Notes: generated from the sequence alone by a model not told the origin. A stretch of 64,000 bases of DNA from Sabethes cyaneus (GCF_943734655.1 NC_071354.1:177850411-177914410); one strand, 5' to 3'; counted from the first letter of the stretch, positions 1 through 11,689 are shown. A program made the numbers and translations.

Positions 1-1371
1 AGAACACTAAATGATACAGAAAACTGACCCTAACCAGCAATTCCCCGGTATCGTACATCGTGTGAAGTCTGAACTTAAGACAATAAATGAGTTCCACTTC
101 CTTACAACTCATTTTAGATCCATAAACAGTTTCTGTTTTCTCGTCTTGTCTTTCAAATGAAAATATGACACAAATTATTCAACGCCACGACTGAAAGCAG
201 ACTTCACCATCGCATCCATGTAATATCTCAGGCTTGTCCAATCACTCAGCGATCGGGTTAACGGGCAAACTAGCAAAACGGTAAAACTGCGCCGTTGTTG
301 TTGCGTTGGCGGTGACAGTTGATATTCTCCTTCGCATCCCCTCGATGATGTAGCTTCATCGAATAGGCACATCACTTCGGCTGCTGCAACGAAAAGCAGA
401 TCGAAAGACGCCAAACTGCAGGATGGCTTGAAGTTGCAGCACGAACGACTGAAGTACGGGGAAATGTCTCTGCATCTGGATCCTGTCGTAGCGTGAGGAA
501 CCTCACATTCGCAGTATGTACAATTTGAAATGCAAAATTGCACATGCATTTTTTCACTCTTGTTTGTCCGGTGTGCATGTCCTGCTGACGACTGGTTTGG
601 AAAAAAGGAAAGCAAAAAAAAACTTGTTGCGCGTCGGATTATACACCGCGAGAGGGTCGCGAAGCGAGGATCGTCGTGGAGGCGTTGCGCAAACAATGGA
701 TTTGATTAATTCAACTTTCCTCCTCGTCCTCGCAACCGAGTCACGACACGAACGACAGACAGTCAATTCTGAAGCCGGTGATCTCTTTTCAATCAGAAAT
801 GTCTACGTCCTCCGCGTAGTCGGTAGATCTGCTCTGCTGGGCGCCCACTCGGCCGACCGGCATCGCCAGAGCACGTGTGTGTGGGATTACACCGAAGGTT
901 TCGCAAAGAGGAACTGCCAAGAGTAAGAGCCGTTCGTAGAGGATCAAACCAATTTATTCGGGCAATCTAATAACAATAGAATTAAATTTACATCTACGAC
1001 AGTGGCGGCGGCGTTTTTTTTTTGCACGTCGTTGGGGGTTAACGCATATCACGTGGGTGGACAAAACTTAGACTGTAGGTTTGAATATTGCAGACCTTCG
1101 GTGTGGGTCTCGTTACACTTCAGGTTTAATAGCCAAATGAAAGAGTTGGATCATTTTCAAGTGAAATATTAAAATCGTCAGATTTATTATTGATGCATAA
1201 GTTAAAATATCCAATCTTAAACGTAATCCAGAAAACATCGTCAATAAAAATACGTTCACATGATTAACAATTCTGAACTTCAAAATGACCAACTGCAGGA
1301 TATTTTTTATGCTGGCTAGCCGGCAGTGACGCGGTACCCACTTTACACTAAACTTCCCTCGTCTTTTTCAG
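1..1371. other. 5' flank of window, no supported gene
   Basis: Open frames cross 175-926 on both strands, but none has a recognisable domain or a consistent coding pattern. The block at about 640-930 is richer in CG than its surroundings and ends in a fair splice-donor sequence (GTAAGA near 924). It could therefore be a non-coding first exon of a plus-strand transcript. A clear pyrimidine tract and AG acceptor follow at 1371. Apart from that nothing is recognisable here. Confidence 0.3.
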
Positions 1372-1381
1372 CCAATTCGAT

Positions 1382-1483
1382 ATGCTTCGAGGCAGATCGT
1401 TGCTGTTATTGTGTGTAAATATGATCACCTACGTAGCCACCAGCGACGACGACGACAATTTTGATTCTTCTTTTATGATTTAA
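1382..1483 (+). CDS. candidate tiny secreted peptide or first coding exon
   Basis: Just after a good splice acceptor (pyrimidine run ending in AG at 1370-1371) a short frame opens at ATG 1382 and stops at TAA 1481. It reads 33 residues: a basic N-terminus (MLRGRS), a leucine-rich hydrophobic run, then an acidic tail starting with four aspartates. This is a signal-peptide-like layout. Alternatively the exon ends at a GTAAAT donor inside the hydrophobic run and continues elsewhere. A possible upstream non-coding exon ends near 923. No family is recognised, and a frame this short can occur by chance, so the call is tentative. Confidence 0.22.
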   Translation: MLRGRSLLLLCVNMITYVATSDDDDNFDSSFMI

Positions 1484-2201
1484 CATGCAGCATATCCGAT
1501 CCGGCTACACACATCTGAGTGCACATGCGGTGGGGGTGGGTGCGAGAGGGGAAATCTTCCCGATCGGCATTCAGAAGTGTTTATCTTTCGTCCGTACTTC
1601 TTTATCAACGACTTCACCGATGACGGAACAGTAATACCCTGAACTGTACTGCTAATACTGGGCCGTAGAAAAGTGGATTCGTCAATTCATGCATATTTAT
1701 CTGTGCGTCTCAGCTCAACTCATTCATAGCATGAATGTATAACGTAAGGCAAGCCTGTAATTTATGAATTTCCATTTTCTCGGTGCCTGCTTATAGTGTT
1801 CCGTACTTCGACTTTATCGGAACATAAATTATACAGTCTTTCTTTTTCTCGTAAGCATTCAGCTGCAGGATATACCAAAACACCACACCGCACCGTGGCG
1901 TGGATATGATGATAAATTACGAAAACAAACAACAATATCTTCATATTAAAGGTAAAATTATTACATTTGGCCTAATATCAGTTGTACCAATAGCGGTTAT
2001 CTGTGGGTCGATGATGCGTTGGTAGGTTTCCTCCCGTACCGGTAGCGAAATAATGTACGATTTACAATCGGATTAAGGATTGTTTTGAGTTTTAATTTTT
2101 TCGGCCGGGAGTGAGCTGCATGATTAATTAAGACTTTATTTATTTACGGGATGGAACATCCAGAAACCCCATTTTTGGAATATTGTTAGGCCCTGTCTAT
2201 A
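1484..2201. other. AT-rich intergenic sequence
   Basis: No gene, RNA or recognisable repeat is seen. Short open frames on the minus strand (for example 1762-1944) have no family resemblance. Confidence 0.5.
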
Positions 2202-3377
2202 TCTATACCTATAAAAATGGATTTATGTCTGTCCGTCGGTATTTTCCTTATAGAATCGAAAACTACTAGACCGATCGGCGTGAAAATTTGCATGTAGGGG
2301 TTTTTGGGCCTGGAGAAGGTTCTTATGATAGGTAGAGATCCCTCCCCCCTAAGAGGGGGGCTCCTATACAAATGAAACACAAATTTCTGCATAACTAGAG
2401 AACTAATCAAGCAATTGGAATCAAATCTGGCTTGTGGGTGTTTCTGGAGGCAAGAATTTTTTCTATAGTGAATTGAGGCCCCTCACATCTTTATGAAGGA
2501 ATTATGACCCCTCTCCCCTTTAAGAGGGGGGGGGGCTTCCATACACATGAAATACAAATTTCCTCTCATCTCGAGAACTAATCAAGCAAATGGAACCAAA
2601 TTTGGCATGAGACAAGAATTTTTTTCTTATGAATTAGGACCCCTCCCCTGTTTAGGAGGGGGGGGGGCTTCCATACAAATTAATTACGAATTTCCTCAGA
2701 ACTTGAGAACCAATAAAGTAAATAGAACCAAATTTGGCAAATAGGGCTTTTAGGGGGCAGAATCTTTTTTTATAGTGAATTATGACCTCTCTTCCTTTTC
2801 AGAGGGGGGGGGCTCCCATTCAAATGAAATACAAATTTCCTTATAACTGGAGAACTAATCAAGAAAATGGACCCAAACTTAGCATACGGGGATTTTCGGA
2901 GGCAAGAATTTTTTCTATGATGAATGAGGACCCCTCCCCTGTTTAGGAGGGGGGGGGGCTCCCATACAAATGAAATACAGTTGTCCTCATAACTCGAGAA
3001 CTAATTGAGCAAATGGAACCAAATTTGGCATATGGAGGATTTTGGAGGCATGAATTTATTTTATGATGGTTTGAGACCCCTCATCCCTGTGGTAGTGGGA
3101 GCGGACTTTCACACAAATGAAACAGAATTTTTTGCGTAACTTAAAAACTAATCGAATTCGAGAAATTCTAGACTTTTCCATAAAACATTAGTCATTAACA
3201 AGACCACCAGAAGCTACCCATAGTAACACTAGATGATTCAGGGCGAGACGGCCGCAGGCCGCGAGTGTTGTCAGCGACCTACCGTCGGAAGCGCCGGCCA
3301 CTGCAGGGAGTAGCCCCCAGGATTTATGTACAGCACAGTTTCATTTTTGGCAATACGAAGTTTGTCGGGTCAGCTAG
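2202..3377 (+). mobile_element. non-autonomous Helitron-like element with internal tandem repeats
   Basis: The element begins TCTATACCTATAAAAATGG, preceded by A, and ends in GGGTCAGCTAG, followed by T. A TC start, a CTAG end and insertion between A and T without duplication are the Helitron pattern. The interior is a run of about five imperfect units of roughly 130-175 bp. Each unit has a C-run/G-run hairpin (CCCCTCCC...GGGGGGG), then a stretch like CAAATGAAATACAAATTTCC, then AACTAATCAAGCAAATGGAA. The 3' part has a GC-rich block (about 3240-3320). There is no Rep/helicase coding sequence. Related copies lie at 3378-3718, 39670-41099 and 63669 onward. Confidence 0.6.
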
Positions 3378-3718
3378 TTGTATATAAAAATGAATTTCTG
3401 TCTGTTTGTCTGTAAGGTACACCTTACAGATTCGGAAACTACTAAACCGATCGGCGAGAAAATTTGTATGCCGGGGATAATTCTTATGATGGTTTAGGAC
3501 CCCTTCCTCCTCTAGAACGGAGAGGCTCCTAAACAAATGCTAAACTCGGGAACTGATCAAGCAAATGGAACCAAATTTGGCATGGTGGGGTCTTTGGAGG
3601 CAGGGTTTTTTCTATGGTAGATTGTGACCCCTCCTCAAACCAATGAAACATTAATTTCCTCGTAACTCAAGAATAAATCAAACAAATGGACCCAAATTTG
3701 GCTATGGGGTTTTTCGAG
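3378..3718 (+). mobile_element. truncated Helitron-like copy in tandem
   Basis: It starts directly after the CTAG end of the previous copy with TTGTATATAAAAATGAATTTC, that is, the 5' terminus minus its first bases. About two internal repeat units follow before homology stops near 3718. The head-to-tail junction suggests insertion next to, or replication through, the first copy. Confidence 0.5.
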
Positions 3719-4128
3719 ACTAGGGGAGGCTAAGTTCGCCCTAGAAAAGATTTTGCCTCCCCTAAAAAAATTGATTTACTTTTATAATTTGTAATTTTTA
3801 AAATTGATTCAGTTTTTCAATTTAAAAAAACCAATAATTAGATAACTATAGGTAAGAAGAGCTATGATAGATATCTATAGGTAAGAAAAAAATCAGAAAA
3901 GCTGTATTCCGGACACAACCGCGTAGCATGCGTAGTACTATGTTAGGCGGGGTTTTACGAAAAAACCTTGAATATTAAAGAAAACTTTTCACATTACCAC
4001 CTTATGTGTGGCGTAAAATAGCGTTAAGTAAATAATAGTACTAAATAATTGTATCGTATTTTTAGTATGTATTTTGTGTATTTTGCGATGCCAAAAACAA
4101 ATATTTTACCAGTGCAAACATTGGAGTA
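3719..4128. other. AT-rich spacer with a dispersed-repeat fragment
   Basis: Positions about 3711-3790 (a CTAGGGGAGG start and a TTTTGCCTCCCC segment) resemble the start of the repeat at about 19437-19510. The remainder is AT-rich without a recognisable feature. Confidence 0.35.
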
Positions 4129-4275
4129 CAGCCTGAATTCGTTAATTGGGTCACAAGTGCACTCCAGCTGATTCGCTAGAAGTTCGATAGAATTTTGACT
4201 TTCAAATTGTAGCATAGCCCATCTAATGAACACCCAATTAACGCACCGTCCAATTAACGAACCGTCAATTAGCGA
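4129..4275 (+). mobile_element. decayed TA-type MITE, CAGCCTGAATTCG family
   Basis: It starts TA|CAGCCTGAATTCGTTAATTG, which equals the inverted right end of the element in the DMAP1 intron (27660-27855). Its 3' part repeats CCAATTAACG-type motifs as in that copy, but the right terminus is eroded. CAG termini flanked by TA fit a pogo/Tigger-type element. Confidence 0.4.
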
Positions 4276-4540
4276 TCACGCGCCCAGCTATTAACAAAAT
4301 TCTCGGAAAAAAATTAAATCTTTAAAATAATATGTTATTGGTATAAATTTGAGCCATTTCTGCCAAAATTCAAATAATTCTATATATAGCATAAGTCTGT
4401 TCGCGCTGACAATTGTCACACATTGTGACATTCTTTGCCATCTGAACATATTGATTCGCTCTTGTCTGCTCTCTCATTCCACGATTGCAACCGTCAAGGC
4501 ACGAAAATTGATTTACATTAACCAGTCCAAGACCGCATGT

Positions 4541-6499
4541 GTTTTTTTTTTTTACGAGTAGGGAAATTTGCTATCAGACACCTGAGAAGACAGCTCAGGG
4601 AGTGGGGTTTGGTATCCCGTGAAGATCGTGAAGATCCAGACCCACTAAAACCCTACTCGAGTCTCCAGCCTCAATCCCCCCTGGAACCACCTTATCGGTA
4701 TTACTTCAGGGAGGGGCTATTGTGCTTAACGCACGCTCTTAGATAACTACTGGACTATGGTAGTTAGGCTGTTTATTCGCCGTTGATCGGCTTTCCAGCG
4801 GTTTTGTAGCTCAAGTACGATCTGGGTAGCAGCCGCATTGACCGCACCCCAGACGTCCGAGCTAGAACACATCCTTTGGACTAAGTTATCCGGAGTAGTG
4901 TCCTGTCCGCTAACTGCCATCATGTTGCTTCTCACGCCCTCGAAACGAGGGCATATGAAGATAGCATGTTCTGCAGTTTCCTCAACGTCCGCGCATTCGG
5001 GACACTCGGGGGACTCCGCATGCCCAAATTTGTGCAGATACTGTCTAAAACAACCATGCCCTGACAGAATCTGTGTCAGGTGGAAGTTGACTTCGCCATG
5101 ACGCCTGTTGACCCATCCGGATAGTTCCGGGATAAGTCTATGTGTCCACCGGCCTTTTGTGGAATCAGACCATGCCCGCTGCCATGTGATCATCGAGGCC
5201 TATCTTGTGGTACTCCGTATGCCTCTAGTTCCACGTTGGTTGAAGTACTCTACGTCCTCGCTGATGATGATACCAATAGGCATCATACCCGCTAAGACGC
5301 AGATTGCGTCATGTGAAACTGTGCGGTACGCACTCGCCACTCTTAAGCACAAGCCACCATATCCCGAACGTTGTCGTCTTCTGGGTCTTCAAACACTCGA
5401 ACGGCGTAGGAAGGTTCAGCAAGCTGTATGTGTAGCAAAGATCCTAAATGGCGAGATCGATTCACCGACAATTCTATCTGCTTTGAGCTTCCGTGCGTCG
5501 CAACGCTCCCTCCGATCAACCGGACTACTGCAGCCGAGTTTTCATCGAACAACTTTTGGATGCAACGAACCAATAACTGCCTGCATTCGAACTTTCTCTA
5601 CAGTTGAAACCCTCTTTGAGTTTGGTGCACCTTCACATAAGTTTGCACAGAAAATATGTAATAGTAGTTTTTTATAAGCATGACTATGACTATATTATTC
5701 AATAAGACAACTGTGTCAGTTGAATTTCACAATAAAATAAACAAATAAACATGAGACGATAGGTGCTTTCCAGCTTGGCTAGATAGCTTTTGGTACCTAA
5801 CGCCGATGACCACACCGGCCCGCCATACCTAAGTATAGACTGGACCACGTTGGCTAAAAGACTTCGCTTGCTGCCATATACCGCCGAGCTATTAGACATC
5901 ATACGAGACAATGCCGAAATAGCTGTGGAAGCCTTCTTGCAGGCATAGTCGACGTGGCTCCCGAACTTGAGCTTGTCGTCGACCATGACTCCAAGGAGTT
6001 TTAAGAACCGCGTTGACGAAATAGTGCAGTCCCCGACACTGATATTTGCTTGCTGCACCGACTTGCGGTTGTTAACCACGATAACCTCCGTTTTATGATA
6101 CGCTAGGTCCAGTTTCCTGGATCGCATCCAATCTTCAACAATGCTTATAGAGTGGGCAGCCGTCAACTCAACCTCTCTGATAGATTCACCGTAGACTTCC
6201 AAGGTGATATCGTCCGCAAAGCCGACAATCGCCACCCCCACCGGAAACTTTAGCTTCAACACCTCGTCATACATGACGTTCCACAACACCGGGCCCAGTA
6301 TGGAACCTTGCGGAACCCCTGAGGTGATTGGAACGCATTTCTGACCCTCCTCCGTGTTGTAGCATAGCACACGATTCTGGAAATAATTTTCCAGAATTCT
6401 GTACAGCGACACCGGCACTTGGACGTTCCGAAGCGAGCTGGCTATGGAGTCCCAGCTAGCGCTATTAAACGCATTTCCGCATGTGTCGCCTGTTTGCAA
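4541..6499 (-). pseudogene. 5'-truncated R1-like non-LTR retrotransposon (RT and C-terminal part of ORF2)
   Basis: On the minus strand a reverse-transcriptase segment runs from 6499 (ASWDS... region) through the GVPQGSILGPVLWN motif and the catalytic FADDI motif to about 5753. After a nested insertion the frame resumes at about 5351 and reaches a C-terminal zinc-knuckle region (CPECADVEETAEHAIFIC at about 5000) and a stop at 4747. The 3' UTR ends CCCTACTCGT plus an A-run at about 4541. The same family on the plus strand (32260-36530) gives the full-length comparison. In this copy the 5' half is missing, which is typical for target-primed reverse transcription. In life ORF2 would encode endonuclease and reverse transcriptase; this copy is dead. 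Confidence 0.75.
5352..5748 (+). mobile_element. 5'-truncated Jockey-like LINE nested in the R1-like copy
   Basis: This 397-bp block interrupts the R1-like ORF2; the other R1 copy is continuous here. On the plus strand it encodes the extreme C-terminus of a Jockey-type ORF2 (PPYPERCRLLGLQTLERRRK ... HRTTFGCNEPI ...) up to a stop at 5675-5677. A short 3' UTR ends in an AATAAAATAAACAAATAAA-like tail. The trinucleotide ACA lies on both sides (5349-5351 and 5749-5751), so any target-site duplication is very short. A 3' coding end plus an A-rich tail inserted in another LINE is the signature of a truncated retrotransposition. Confidence 0.7.
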
Positions 6500-7044
6500 C
6501 GTTATATAGTTAGCAAAAAGCCAAACGATAATGGCTTTGTTTTTCTTTTTACATCATTTCATTGGTGAATGAAATCGTCGTTCGTCGACACGGAAAATGT
6601 GTGGGAAAATTTCAATTTGAAAGTTTTCGTTGATTTTCACTATGTAGCGATTAGAAAACAATCTTTTCAAGTAAGCCACAATACAATTGCTGTATTTTTT
6701 ATGAATCGAATGGTACGCGAACGATCAAAATCCGTTCTAAACTGGAAGAGCTATTAGCGTTCAAAATCTTTCATTCTTTCGTGACGCTGACTTGAATCCA
6801 AATTTTGGTTTGACACCCTGTGGTAAGACGTAGTTCTACGTCAAAAAGTTCTACATTTTTCGCATCGGTAGGACCTACATTTTTCGCATTGAACATTTAC
6901 TCTTCCCCAAGAACAAAGTGAGCCGACTACTATACTGTCCATAAAAAAAGAGAAAGAAGGTAAGAAAAACTTCAGAGTAATTTTTACTGGCATCACTGTT
7001 AGAACATCCAAGGCATTAAGGTGTATTTAATTTTAATATGCCGA
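6500..7044. other. spacer with a short dispersed repeat
   Basis: No gene is seen. The motif GGTAAGACGTAGTTCTACG near 6820 recurs in similar form near 11195, so a small dispersed repeat is present. Confidence 0.35.
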
Positions 7045-7059
7045 CGAAATAAAACAGTC

Positions 7060-7460
7060 GAAAAAAATCCGGAGGTTATAACCCCTCGTAGACATAAGCG
7101 CTAGTTCCGTCAACGCTTTTTCGTATCCTGTTCTATAGACTAAGACAATTGGCGGAGTCTTTCTTTGGCGAGTAGCAAGCTGATGTCGGATTAGATGTTT
7201 AGCCTATGTTCGTTACTAGACAAGTTTCGAGAGTACAACTTGCAAACGCATAATCTGTTTGTGCACTTTAAGGCGCCGTACAATTCAGTCAAACGAAATT
7301 AGCTGTGGCAGATAATGTTATAACATGGATTTCCGACGAAACTAGTCAAGCTGATTCGAGCGACGCTGAGTGGGTTGAAATCATACGAGTGCAAAGCTAA
7401 AGTCATGCCGCTAAAAAAAACTATGAGCTCCATCAGAACTTCCTGATGACTGATATAAAG
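7060..7460 (+). pseudogene. RTE-like LINE fragment, reverse-transcriptase fingers/palm
   Basis: With frameshifts the plus strand reads the RT core: a segment like TDQMFTLRQLLDKF (about 7180), FKAAYDSVKRNELWQIML (about 7265-7320) and HGFPTKLVKLIRATL (about 7325-7370). The equivalent region of the fuller RTE-like copy lies at 44040-44300. The upstream 15 bases or so also occur in the repeat near 19515-19590. It is a dead fragment with no start or catalytic Asp pair. Confidence 0.55.
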
Positions 7461-7689
7461 CTTAGTCTTTTGACCTTCAAATGCGGTCAGGCATATATTA
7501 ATATTTTATGAAACGATGGTTCTACAATTGCTGCAGGGACGGTAAGGGAAAGTAATGAAGAAGGATTTTTTGGGAATGAAGGGGAAAGAGTGGAAAGGAA
7601 GGGGGGGGGTTAATAGGTAGCTACGCTTAACAAGTTGTCTTCGTGACTCCTACCTTTTGGTCAATGCTGGAAGGTGCATGGGTCGAATC

Positions 7690-7765
7690 AAGCTATAATC
7701 TGAGATTATAACCGGATTTGAACCCACAACACCCGCCAGGGCACCCTGGCCCCTCCAGTATCTCT
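7690..7765 (-). repeat. possible tRNA-derived SINE remnant (B box)
   Basis: On the minus strand GGTTCAAATCC (about 7712-7722) is a perfect RNA polymerase III B-box match. It lies downstream of a GC-rich stem-like segment (GGGCCAGGGTGCCCTGGC). No complete cloverleaf can be folded, so this is at most a SINE head or a decayed tRNA-like sequence. Confidence 0.25.
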
Positions 7766-9682
7766 TGTTTTACTACAAATACATTCAAAATATCAAAAAT
7801 AGTCATTCGCTGTTTGAAATCAGATATAAAATCATAAGAAACGCACAATCAGAAAAGTGTTACAAGTAACCCCGTTTACTGGGTAACTTGCAACACCCCT
7901 ATTTTCGGTTCATTCTACAGAATAATTTAGTTTATATTTTTTCTCATAATCATAAATCAAAAGTATTGACCACTATACAAGTTTTGACTACTTACACTTA
8001 GACCTAAACGGTATATTTCAAAAGTATACTAAGTCAAAGTTCAAAACTGTTGCAAGTATCCCCGAATGACGGCAATTAAAATACATCAAACAAAAAGCCA
8101 GCGCACAATAATTTCAAATACTGGAATACTCCTTCTATACATCAACAAACATCAATTTGATACACAAACTGTTGAAAAATACATGAAAACCACGTTATAG
8201 TGCTGAAATTAATAAAAAATGGTTATTTTCGTCGGCCCAGATGAGATCCCTACCCCTAGTAGTGGATAAAACCTGAACTTTGTTAATACCCTGGCTTTTC
8301 CAGTACGGTAAAAACAATTTGGAAAAGTAAGGTTTGATTAACTTGCGTTCGTATAGACGAAAATTGTTTTGCATTTGGAGGCAACTTCTTTAAGCAAATT
8401 AACGGAGCACCTATGGGAAACATATTATTATTTTAACTATAGACACTTTCTATAATAAAAACGAAAACTCTGTTATTAGTATACCGAAAATCTGTAACTT
8501 ACAATTCCTTTGTCAGTACATCTCAAATATAAAAATCGTCTGGTTTGAACTCGGTCTTAGCCGCGTGAATAAATTATGTAGAGCATGAAGAAAATAGAAA
8601 ACTTGGTCTACATTTCAACTTTTACATAAAAATGGGCGGGAACTTTGAGGACTAAATTCCTTGAAATCCTTGAAGCTAGAAATGTGTCTAATGCGAAGAA
8701 TAATTAATTGGATGAACTGGAAAATTTCAATATAGACCAAAAATATATTGGGTTGTGAAATGGCAGGAGTAGCTCGCACCACGCTCTTATGGTTGGCACC
8801 CGCATGTTTTACTCTCTAAACTACTGCGGCTCGTTTTATTATATAGTCTAATACCTAGTTTTGTTTTTATTCTTACAGTTTCAGCTATTATTCGTTGTTT
8901 TTTTAAAATGTAAATGAAATGGTTCGAACGAATGCACATTCTCGCTTACCATATGATATATGAATTTACTTCGTGGTAGAAAGCAACCAAAGAATTCGTA
9001 AAATAAGCGTTCGTTTTCGTTATATAAATCATGCTATATTCTCAGTGTAGTTATTTAAAAAAAATAATTTTCTGATCGAAAGTTTTTTCTTAGATATGCA
9101 TAAAAACCAACTGTTCTAAAAACAAGATTGATTTATGAGGGTTTGTACCGAATAATACTCGCGTATGAAGAGTTTTTAACTTGAATGAATTTATGGTAAA
9201 TATCGCAGTATTTGCTTTGAACGACTTGTCCACATAGTCCACCTAGTGGCCTAGTCCACGCAGCATGTCGGAGCGAACACTTCTCATTTAGATGTCGACT
9301 TCTCATTTAGATGTATAATGTGGAGAAGTGACTATCTAACAAACATTTATTGTTTATGTTTCGGATAATCGTTGAACAGGTTACTTCTCAAATAAAACTG
9401 TTGATCGATGTACGTATATACGTAGGTCACAAATCGTCTTTTTTTCAATTTATATATAAACGATTCCAGTGTAAATAGGAACAATATTGGCAGCATGACT
9501 GTATATCTTTTGAATAAGTAGAACAACACAGTTTCTACCTAAGTTACATTTTTCTGTTTGAACAAAAAAAAATAGATTTGATATACTGATTCGGTCTGCA
9601 AACCCATTGTTGATTGACAAAAACGAGCAAAACTTTCTTGTTTTGATCAACAGAGCACAACATGGCCTAAACGAGTACCTAC
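7766..9682. other. AT-rich intergenic sequence
   Basis: No gene or RNA is recognisable. Short inverted motifs occur around 7855-8070 (GTTACAAGTAACCCCG...CTTGCAACACCCC and TTGCAAGTATCCCCG), probably a decayed MITE, but boundaries cannot be set. Confidence 0.4.
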
Positions 9683-9852
9683 CTTGATTGATGCCCCACA
9701 GAGGCGATGAAACGGTCGCCTTGTCTATGAACTATGGCACGATCCGATGGAGCCCGTTGCATTTGTTGCCGTGGAAGAGGTGGTGATGCTGGTCTTCGCG
9801 AGACACTCCGAGAACGGCTTTCCCGGCACCAATCCCTGACGACGATGGCCAT
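9683..9852 (-). CDS. candidate first coding exon, unknown gene
   Basis: On the minus strand an ATG at 9852 (context AATAAATATGGCC) opens a frame of 56 codons. It runs into a strong splice donor, CAAG|GTAGGT, with the last exon base at 9683. The encoded stretch is basic and Ser/Arg/Pro-rich (MAIVVRDWCRESRSRSVSRR...), probably disordered, with no known domain. Upstream, 10380-10720 is CG-rich in an otherwise AT-rich area and could hold the promoter and 5' UTR. No downstream exon was identified between here and position 1; mosquito introns are often many kilobases. It could also be chance. Confidence 0.33.
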
Positions 9853-10379
9853 ATTTATTGCTGCTCAGCAGGGGAGGTAATCATCAATCAACGCCTTCTC
9901 CACCTACGCCAACGTAAAATTGAAATCCTCTCCGGTCGAACAAATGATGCGAATGATGATGCTATGATTGGCGTTTCGTTAGCGATTCGTTTACAACGCA
10001 ATTCGTAGGCATGCGTAGTTTTCATAATTTGATTCTTTACACCTGGTATTATATTTCATGATATGCATATAGATTAAATGTGTAATTTTCGCGTGACAAT
10101 CACTTATTCAAAGTAAAACCAACAGCATCAACCTATATCTTGTTTCTGTTGAACATTAGCATATCATATGTTACAATCAACGAACCATTCACTGCACGTC
10201 AACCGTATTAACATTTCTTCTAGTTACCACCAACAGATGAAAGTTATAGCTGTACTCAAACCAAGTAAGCCCTTTCTATGCTACTACCACTGCTTTAGCA
10301 TTAACAAATCACCTTTCATTTGTTAAAACGCTAACAACTTCTTATTTGTTTCACTTAACATAAACAGTGGCACAACGAA

Positions 10380-10720
10380 CTCCACAGCAGACCAAACTCT
10401 CGTCAACACCCCGTGGCGCGTATCAGCTGATAAAACGTTCGCGCGTAATCGTGCCCCTTCGCGTACCTATCCTTACGGATCCACAGACCTACTCTATCAG
10501 TGGTGATCGCGTTCCGGCGGCGCATAAGCGACTGACTTAGCCGGAGCTCTGCATCGTGGTGGTTTCGCTGAGCTAGCCGACGCTCACTACATACTTACTA
10601 TAGCAGAACTGGATTGGGTTTGGGTATGAAATTGCGCCGCTCGGCTCGCGTCATCGTGTCACTTTGAGTCTCTTCACTGTGTACCTACGTTTTTCGTTCC
10701 GCGCTGACGGCGATGGGTGA
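10380..10720 (-). promoter_or_regulatory. possible TATA-less promoter / 5' UTR region
   Basis: A CG-rich block of about 340 bp stands out from AT-rich flanks. On the minus strand it contains an initiator-like TCAGTC at 10535-10530. About 20 nt downstream lies CCGCCGGAACGC, which matches most of the insect MTE core element, though a few bases off its ideal spacing. It would serve the candidate exon at 9683-9852. This is inference from composition and motifs only. Confidence 0.25.
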
Positions 10721-10982
10721 ACATTAAGTGTCAACACAATACACTACAGAATCGGGTTTTTGTGTACCTTTCGTCAATGGAAGAAACGTGTTGCGATCGG
10801 TAGGTTAAAAATGAACGAGAAAAATATATTAGGGGTATTTACGTAGCGCTTGACATTTTGCGCATACGATGTATTCCGTTTATATACTGCCGCTATTCGC
10901 ATAACGTTCCAAGTTTCTATGGAGATGGAACTGTTATGCGAATAGCGTTAGCTTAACACTAGATATACCAGCATTTTAAATA

Positions 10983-11430
10983 CAGTTGGATTTCGAATTT
11001 GGCAACAAATGCGTGTCATCTATGTTGCCAAAATCGAGACCGTGCCAAAATCGAAACCCTTTTTTAATATGAACAAATTGAATGTAAGTGCGATAGAAAT
11101 TGACTAAATGTTATTAATCAACGATTGTAACCTTTTTATATTTACAAAATCCGCCCAGAGCTATGTGTGCGGTGCAAATAAGTTTTTGGCGACCTGCGGT
11201 AAGACGTAGTCCTACGGCTATAAAAATATTATTATTCGAAACCGCAAACTTTTTTGCATGAACACACTTGGGCAATATTGTTTCGTCATTTAAAGTATGT
11301 ATGCGGAGACTGACCGATATTTAAGCATATTTTTGGAAGTAAAATATTTTGTGTTGCCAAAAACGGATACTTTTGTTGCCAAAATCGAGGCATGCCAAAA
11401 TCGAACCATGCCAAATTCGAAATCCAACTG
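10983..11430. mobile_element. TA-flanked MITE, CAGTTGGATTTCG family
   Basis: Perfect inverted ends CAGTTGGATTTCGAATTTGG start at 10983 and end at 11430, each flanked by TA. Internal motifs TTGCCAAAATCGA repeat near both ends. CAG termini and a TA target suggest a pogo/Tigger-type non-autonomous element of 448 bp with no transposase. Confidence 0.65.
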
Positions 11431-11564
11431 TATACCTATTTATACCAAAATCAGTCAAAATGGATAAGAAACGGTTGGTGAACGACTGCATAATGTGCAA
11501 CACAGACCCCATAGTGGTCTTTAGCCTTTTAATCAGCAACTTCTATCTCCACCTCCTCGTGGTA

Positions 11565-11689
11565 GGGTAACAAACCTGTTTTGGATCTCATCTGCAGCTG
11601 TACATAATTTGGACACTTCCATTTGATTTTGCTGTAAGTGTCCAAATTATGTACAGCTACAGATGGGGTCCAAAATAGGTTGATTACCC
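11565..11689. mobile_element. TA-flanked hairpin MITE
   Basis: This is a 125-bp near-palindrome: GGGTAACAAACCTGTTTTGG... pairs with ...CCAAAATAGGTTGATTACCC, with arms of about 55 nt. TA lies on both sides (11563-11564, 11690-11691). It is a typical Tc1/mariner-type MITE. Confidence 0.7.

Noticed and set aside
175..926. Overlapping open frames of 136-173 codons on both strands
   Set aside because: No domain, opposite-strand overlap, and composition typical of CG-rich non-coding sequence.
4838..5101. Plus-strand frame of 87 codons
   Set aside because: Antisense shadow of the R1-like ORF2 C-terminus.
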